NCBI RefSeq assembly: GCF_020026915.1
Contig: NZ_JAINUY010000002.1
Span: 62,001 to 126,000, forward strand
Origin: Flavobacterium potami
GTDB lineage: Bacteria > Bacteroidota > Bacteroidia > Flavobacteriales > Flavobacteriaceae
Direction of reading: 5' to 3'
DNA length: 64,000 nucleotides
The stretch's first letter is position 1. Each line of letters begins with the position of its first letter. The notes beneath the pieces are model-generated. The model did not search any database. It was given only the letters and a program-made list of their open reading frames with translations, and had not been told where the DNA came from. A program made the translations under genes and the position numbers. Positions 59,601 through 64,000 of this stretch are shown here, piece by piece.

Positions 59601-60314
59601 ATGGCTTTTAAATGTATAATTGTCGATGACGAACCGCCTGCAACTCGAATTTTAGAAAACTATATCGGGAAAGTAAATTTCCTTGAAAAAGTTGGCGTTT
59701 TTAATGATTCCTTAAAAGCTTTAGAATTCTTAAATAAAGAATCTGTAGATGTTATTTTTTTGGATATTCAAATGCCGCAATTAACAGGTTTGCAGATTTC
59801 TAAAATTATTTCTAAAGATATAAAAGTCATATTTACAACGGCTTATCCTGATTTTGCTTTGGAAGGATTTGAGTTGAATGCCGTAGATTATCTTTTAAAA
59901 CCAATTGCTTTTGAACGTTTTTATCAAGCGGTTTCGAAACTAAATTCTGAACCCAAAATAGAAGTTTCAAATAGTAATAATAATGCTGCGCCAGATTTTC
60001 TATTTATAAAAACCGATGGAAAGAATAAATTTCAGAAAGTGTTTTTGAATGATATTTTATACGTGGAAAGTCTCCAGAATTATGTTTGCATTCATACGAT
60101 AAGACAGCAGATTATTACACATTCGTCCCTAAAAAATGTAATTGAATCGCTTCCTTCAACTAATTTTATTCAAATCCATAAATCGTATGTAGTTTCATTA
60201 CAGCACATTGAGTCAACAGATAATTTTTCTGTTTTTATAAACGAAAAAGAATTACCGATTGGAGCAACTTTTAAAGATGCATTTTTTGATGAAATTGATC
60301 AAAATAAGATTTAA
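59601..60314 (+). CDS. LytTR-type response regulator
   Basis: This 237-residue regulator has a receiver domain with the acidic pocket IIVDDEPPATRIL, the phosphate-accepting Asp in VIFLDIQMPQLTG and the Lys in YLLKPIAFERF. The C-terminal LytTR DNA-binding domain starts near residue 133 with FLIFIKTDGKNKFQKVF-like sequence (FLFIKTDGKN) and continues ILYVESLQNYVCIHT and SLPSTNFIQIHKSYVV. It is paired with the upstream kinase. Its stop overlaps the left end of a family B repeat. The target genes are not in the window. Confidence 0.93.
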   Translation: MAFKCIIVDDEPPATRILENYIGKVNFLEKVGVFNDSLKALEFLNKESVDVIFLDIQMPQLTGLQISKIISKDIKVIFTTAYPDFALEGFELNAVDYLLKPIAFERFYQAVSKLNSEPKIEVSNSNNNAAPDFLFIKTDGKNKFQKVFLNDILYVESLQNYVCIHTIRQQIITHSSLKNVIESLPSTNFIQIHKSYVVSLQHIESTDNFSVFINEKELPIGATFKDAFFDEIDQNKI

Positions 60315-60451
60315 CCGCAAAGCACGCAAGGTTTTATATCTTTGGTGCTTTATAAAAACGCAAAGTTCGCAAAGCTTTATCCATATAGCTTTGCGAACTT
60401 TGCGTTTATATTCACAATCCTTGGCAAAAAAACCTTGCGTGCTTTGCGGTT
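60313..60451. repeat. Complete nested inverted repeat, family B
   Basis: The outer 22-base arms AACCGCAAAGCACGCAAGG... (60313-60334) and its exact complement (60430-60451) enclose an inner pair, 60356-60376 and 60387-60407, that is also perfect over 21 bases. The inner loop is ten bases. This is the best-preserved example in the window. It begins directly at the stop of the response regulator gene and ends before the DUF1456 gene, so it may end transcription from both. Confidence 0.93.
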
Positions 60452-60462
60452 AAACTACCCAG

Positions 60463-60930
60463 TTAAGACTTTTTCTTATTACCGTTTTTGTAAACCACTT
60501 TTTCTACAACAACTGGTTTTCCATTTCCTTTTGGGAATGATTTCTTTTTAGGTTTTCCAGTAGATGAACCTGATTTTGATGGACTTTGATTGCCTCTGTA
60601 TTTTTCAGAATCTTTAGGCGATGCTTTAAATTCAGCTCTTTCTTTAGTGTTTTCCCTTTTCGGAATTTCAGCTTTATGTTTTGCTAAAACATCATTTGGG
60701 TTTTTCGGATTTTCTTTAGTTCCTCTCAAATGAATTACCAATCCGTTTAGGAAATTGCGTAAAACTTGATCACCACATTCCATATAATTTGGATGATCTT
60801 CAGCTCTAAAAAAAGCCCCTAATTCTGATTTTGAAATTCTAAAATCTACCAATTCTAAAATTTCAACTATTTGGTCATCACGGAGCATCAAAGCCACGCG
60901 AAGTTTTTTAAGTATATCGTTGTTTGTCAT
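60463..60930 (-). CDS. DUF1456 (YehS-like) protein with basic tail
   Basis: This 155-residue protein contains one clear DUF1456 unit and likely a second: MTNNDILKKLRVALMLRDDQ with FFRAEDHPNYMECGDQVLRN. E. coli YehS belongs here and its function is unknown. The last 60 residues are rich in Lys, Gly, Ser and Pro (KKKSFPKGNGKP), unlike the E. coli form, and could bind nucleic acids. It lies tail to tail with the LytTR gene over the family B repeat. Confidence 0.82.
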   Translation of the reverse strand: MTNNDILKKLRVALMLRDDQIVEILELVDFRISKSELGAFFRAEDHPNYMECGDQVLRNFLNGLVIHLRGTKENPKNPNDVLAKHKAEIPKRENTKERAEFKASPKDSEKYRGNQSPSKSGSSTGKPKKKSFPKGNGKPVVVEKVVYKNGNKKKS

Positions 60931-61051
60931 AATTCTTGTTTCAAGTTTTTTATTGTTTCAAGTTTCAAGTTTTCCAATCTTTACTTGAAGTTAAAACTAT
61001 TATTAATTTTTTGCAAAGGTACGGTTTAAAAACAATTACGAAGATTTATTT

Positions 61052-61137
61052 TTAATCACAAATTACACAAATTTGCACAAATTCAAGAGGTTTAAAAGAA
61101 AAAGTAATTTGCGGAAATTTGTGTAATTTGTGGTTAA
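61052..61137. repeat. Inverted repeat (CACAAATTACACAAATTT core)
   Basis: Two 32-base arms (61052-61083 and 61106-61137) pair at about 29 positions, around a 22-base loop. It is a relative of family G, between the DUF1456 gene and the BioF-like gene. Confidence 0.85.
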
Positions 61138-61142
61138 TACAT

Positions 61143-62162
61143 TTAATTGTTTAAGACGCTTATCAGTTTGTCTAAATCTTCTTTCAAATGATTTGCCGTT
61201 ATCACAATACGATTCAAAGGATCGGCTTCTTTTGTATATCTGAAACTCGCTATAATTATGTTTTCTTCTTTTAATTTATGGACTAATTCATTCGATAATA
61301 AATAAATTAAAGGATAGCTTTTGTCAAACTTAATGTTTTCATTTTGAATTAAAATCGAATCAATGTAACTTAAATTATCTAGCAGTTTTTGATGCTGAAC
61401 TTTATAAATTTCCGAAGCATCAGAAAGCGTTTGTACAAAAGCAGGATTCATTCCTGCAGCGCTGGTAAAAGTCTCGATTTCTTTTATTTGTACAATAAAT
61501 TTAGAATCTGATGCGATTACACCGCCTGTTAATCCGAAAGCTTTTCCTAGAGACGAAACCAAGATTTTTCTTTTTATTGGGAAATCAATTGATGTATAAA
61601 TTCCAGATCCATTTTTGCCAATAATTCCTAACGAATGCGATTCATCAACAACCAAAGTAATTTCTTTATGATTTGAAATTTCCTTTAAAAAAGATAAATC
61701 AACAGGTTTGGTTTGAAACGACGGAACTCCATCGGTTAAAATCGTTATTTTTTCTGGTTTTGAGTCTAATAATCTGTCATTCAACTTTTCATTTATAAAT
61801 ACAGGAAGACTATTTTCAATCTGAATAGCCGAATGAATTTCATTTAAATGATAAAAACAATCGGTTTGTTTTTTTAGTTTTTCTAAAACCAATTTTCCTG
61901 CCAACATTCCAGACGAAACCGTAACAGTATCTTCAGAACCAATATGTTGAGCCAAGAATTTTTCACCAGCGGTATAAGCGCTTAATTTAATATTTGCAGT
62001 TCTGGAACTTCCGTAAGTTGTTCCCCATTTTAAAATATTCTGAACGACTAAATCTTGAAATTTTTTGTTTGTTGGAAGTCCCAAATAGGCAGTTCCTCCA
62101 AAATACAAATATTGTTTTTGGTTGATTTCAATGATTCGATCTGGAAATTTTTCGACTATCAT
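61143..62162 (-). CDS. BioF/KBL-like PLP-dependent enzyme
   Basis: This 339-residue enzyme of the alpha-oxoamine synthase group (BioF, Kbl, serine palmitoyltransferase) has the PLP lysine in KILVSSLGKAFGLTGGVIA and VVDESHSLGIIGKNGSGIY. The family norm is about 390 residues, so the N-terminal arm is shorter than in BioF. Its exact role, biotin or another condensation, is not clear. The gene is linked: its start lies one base after the stop of the dipeptide epimerase gene. That pairing is unexpected for biotin synthesis. Confidence 0.8.
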   Translation of the reverse strand: MIVEKFPDRIIEINQKQYLYFGGTAYLGLPTNKKFQDLVVQNILKWGTTYGSSRTANIKLSAYTAGEKFLAQHIGSEDTVTVSSGMLAGKLVLEKLKKQTDCFYHLNEIHSAIQIENSLPVFINEKLNDRLLDSKPEKITILTDGVPSFQTKPVDLSFLKEISNHKEITLVVDESHSLGIIGKNGSGIYTSIDFPIKRKILVSSLGKAFGLTGGVIASDSKFIVQIKEIETFTSAAGMNPAFVQTLSDASEIYKVQHQKLLDNLSYIDSILIQNENIKFDKSYPLIYLLSNELVHKLKEENIIIASFRYTKEADPLNRIVITANHLKEDLDKLISVLNN

Positions 62163-62163
62163 T

Positions 62164-63174
62164 TTAAAGCAATGTAACTCCTGTTCCGTTTAGGTTTGAA
62201 TAATGAATAATACCATTTTCAATTGTTACTCCAGTTGCAATATCTTCGGCTAATAAAAGTGCACCGTCCATATCAACATAGTCTAATTGCGGAAGTAAAT
62301 GCGCAATAGCAGAAATCCCGACAGTAGATTCGGTCATGCAGCCTACCATTGTTTTTAGACCTAATTTTTTCGCTTCTTCAATCATTCGTTTTCCTGGAGT
62401 AAGTCCGCCACATTTTACCAGTTTCACATTCACACCATGAAAATGATTGAAACATTTTGCTACATCCTCTTCAATAATACAGCTTTCGTCTGCAATTACG
62501 GGTAGTACAGAATGTTTGAAGACTTCTTTGTGGCCTTCCCAATTATCCGCTTTCATAGGCTGTTCTAGAAATTCAACGCCTAATTTTTTTAATTCGACTG
62601 CATTATTTATGGTTTCTTCAACTGTCCATCCGCAATTGGCGTCAATTCTAAAAATGGCATTGGTGTGTTTTCTAAGCGCTTTTACAATGGCAATATCTTC
62701 CTTAGTTCCTAATTTAATTTTATAAATAGGCCAAGGCAGTTCTTGCATTTTAAAAACCATTTTTTCAATCGTATCAATTCCGATTGTATAATCTGTCAAC
62801 GGATTATGATCGGTTTTGTAGTTCCATAATTCGTATAATTTCTTGCCTTTTTTACGAGCATACAAATCATTGTAAGCCAAATCTAAAGCGCATAAAGCAA
62901 ACATATCTTCTTTTAAATGTGGATGCATTTTAGACCAAAATACGTCTGGAGTTTCATCTTCCGTATTTTCGATAATAGATCTGATTTTCTCCAAATCGGC
63001 AATCATCATAGGAACCGTAATATGGTAATACGGATTTGAAGTTGCTTCTCCAAAACCAGAAAAACCATCGCTTTGCAATTCTACAATTAATGATGGCTGA
63101 ATATCAATAGATTCTCTCGAAATAGTGAAAGTGTGCTTTAGTTTGAGATTGTATTCTCTTAAAATAAGTTTCAT
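62164..63174 (-). CDS. L-Ala-D/L-Glu (dipeptide) epimerase, enolase superfamily
   Basis: This 336-residue protein has the enolase-superfamily fold of the muconate lactonizing group. The catalytic lysine pair region is WPIYKIKLGTKED (K-x-K), metal ligands lie in FRIDANCGWTVEE, VEFLEQPMK and PVIADESCI, and VKLVKCGGLTPGKRM has the second-side lysine. These residues match L-Ala-D/L-Glu epimerases, which recycle murein dipeptides. It fits with the nagZ/ampG/anmK block. The substrate (Ala-Glu or another dipeptide) is inferred. Confidence 0.85.
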   Translation of the reverse strand: MKLILREYNLKLKHTFTISRESIDIQPSLIVELQSDGFSGFGEATSNPYYHITVPMMIADLEKIRSIIENTEDETPDVFWSKMHPHLKEDMFALCALDLAYNDLYARKKGKKLYELWNYKTDHNPLTDYTIGIDTIEKMVFKMQELPWPIYKIKLGTKEDIAIVKALRKHTNAIFRIDANCGWTVEETINNAVELKKLGVEFLEQPMKADNWEGHKEVFKHSVLPVIADESCIIEEDVAKCFNHFHGVNVKLVKCGGLTPGKRMIEEAKKLGLKTMVGCMTESTVGISAIAHLLPQLDYVDMDGALLLAEDIATGVTIENGIIHYSNLNGTGVTLL

Positions 63175-63201
63175 TTTATTGGAGTGTTTTTTATTTTTTA
63201 G

Positions 63202-63999
63202 TTAATAGCCTAGCCATAATAGTGCTTCGACAAAATGATCGCGCCACAGTTTTTCGTTGTGTTCTCCGCCTTTTACAATTTTCATTTTATCCAAATGAAG
63301 ACAATAACAACGTTTGGTGTCTAATAAACGTTTCATTTTGGTTAAATCGTTTACCATATCGTCACTTTCTTTATCGCCACACAAAAAATAGATTTTGGTC
63401 TTGATTTTAGACTGTTTTTCTGTAAAAGTATAAATGTCATTAGAAAACCAAAAAGAAGGCGAGAATACACCTGCTTTTCCAAATACTTCAGGATATTTTA
63501 AAGCGCCATAATACGAAACCAATCCACCAAGCGAACTTCCAAATAAAATGGTGTTTTTAGCTTTTGTTTTGGTTCTGTAATTTTTGTCGATATGTGGTTT
63601 TAGCGTTTTTACAATAAATTCTAAATAATTATCGGCATTTCCGCCGCCGTATTTTTCGTTTTTGAAAGGAGTCAATTCATCAATACGTTTATCGTTTCCA
63701 TGTTCAATTCCTACTACAATTACGGGTGCTTTTAAGCTGTCTAATTTTTCGTCGACATTCCATTCGCCAGAATAAGAAGTTTTGGCATCAAACAGATTTT
63801 GAGCATCATGCATGTAAATAACACTATATCTTTTTTGAATGTCTTTGGAATAATTTTCAGGAAGATAAACCCAGATTTTCTTAGTGATATTCAGTTGAGG
63901 GGCTTCAATTGTAAAAGTAGATATATTTTTGGAAGCTGTACTTTGTGCTTTTCCAATAGAAGAAAGTAATATAAGAAAAGCTAATAAAATCCTCGTCAT
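63202..63999 (-). CDS. Exported esterase, PF00756-type
   Basis: This 265-residue alpha/beta hydrolase has a signal peptide (ILLAFLILLSSIGKAQ). The nucleophile elbow is ILFGSSLGGLVSYYGAL (G-S-S-L-G), and YSVIYMHDAQNLFDA is the family opening block, where a D residue often forms part of the oxyanion region. A histidine in VKGGEHNEKLW is the likely catalytic base. The ATG is at the very edge of the window, so it is probably complete. It shares its fold with the protein at 38306-39181 but is not a close copy. The substrate is unknown. Confidence 0.85.
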   Translation of the reverse strand: MTRILLAFLILLSSIGKAQSTASKNISTFTIEAPQLNITKKIWVYLPENYSKDIQKRYSVIYMHDAQNLFDAKTSYSGEWNVDEKLDSLKAPVIVVGIEHGNDKRIDELTPFKNEKYGGGNADNYLEFIVKTLKPHIDKNYRTKTKAKNTILFGSSLGGLVSYYGALKYPEVFGKAGVFSPSFWFSNDIYTFTEKQSKIKTKIYFLCGDKESDDMVNDLTKMKRLLDTKRCYCLHLDKMKIVKGGEHNEKLWRDHFVEALLWLGY

Positions 64000-64000
64000 C

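Noticed and set aside
1..64000. CRISPR arrays, phage, IS elements, tRNA or rRNA genes
   Set aside because: Repeats here are inverted and of different families rather than regularly spaced direct repeats; no cas, transposase, integrase or RNA gene pattern was seen.

Overview
This window is a piece of an AT-rich chromosome from the Bacteroidota, most likely a Flavobacterium or close relative. The evidence is: promoter-like TAnnTTTG boxes in front of many genes, few purine-rich Shine-Dalgarno sites, short signal peptides ending in SQ or AQ, a protein resembling the plug segment of SusC-type receptors, and several small families that I associate with flavobacteria (DUF5071, DUF5694, DUF1456, DUF695). 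I saw no rRNA, tRNA, transposase, integrase, phage gene or CRISPR array. Most of the window reads as ordinary chromosome, with a more accessory stretch at about 37.7-47.1 kb.

Layout. (1) 1-3.5 kb, minus strand: a tpx-dgkA-ftsK operon (ftsK cut by the window edge), then a thioredoxin with a small helical partner and a 2-Cys peroxiredoxin. (2) 3.5-10.3 kb, minus: a peptidoglycan salvage block with a NagZ-type GH3 enzyme, GNAT, TPR protein, AmpG-like permease, GHL10 glycosidase-like protein and AnmK. (3) 10.5-14.6 kb: lemA, a DUF3137 protein, an exported unknown and an MscS channel. (4) 15-29.7 kb: a fused FAD/Fe-S dehydrogenase, a Tat-exported Gfo/Idh/MocA oxidoreductase, an amino acid permease, a DUF695 protein, a trans-sulfuration PLP enzyme divergent from an Lrp regulator, lpdA, a lipocalin lipoprotein, DoxX and pabB. 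(5) 29.9-37.7 kb: tilS-dsbD, amt, a second Gfo/Idh/MocA enzyme and a yifB gene broken by a frameshift. (6) 37.7-47.1 kb, accessory, minus: esterase plus an orphan plug-like protein, a duplicated SRPBCC pair under an ArsR-type regulator, a lipoprotein, DinB, a DUF1624 membrane protein, several small unknowns and a gene remnant. (7) 47.4-57 kb: lysA, gltD-gltB, sucC. (8) 57-64 kb: a small membrane protein, a DUF5694 protein, a LytS/LytTR two-component pair, a DUF1456 protein, a BioF-like PLP enzyme with a dipeptide epimerase, and an esterase.

How genes work together. NagZ, AmpG and AnmK import and break down anhydromuropeptides, and the distant dipeptide epimerase would recycle the L-Ala-D-Glu part. 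gltBD and amt cover ammonium uptake and assimilation, with lysA feeding lysine and cell wall synthesis. tpx, thioredoxin, peroxiredoxin and dsbD form a thiol-redox set.

The most striking non-gene signal is the content of the intergenic gaps. At least eight families of imperfect inverted repeats, many built as a hairpin inside a hairpin, fill gaps across the window. One lies wholly inside another (25213-25421), and one copy appears to supply the last codons of a small gene (57196-57441). I see no enzyme here that would move them.
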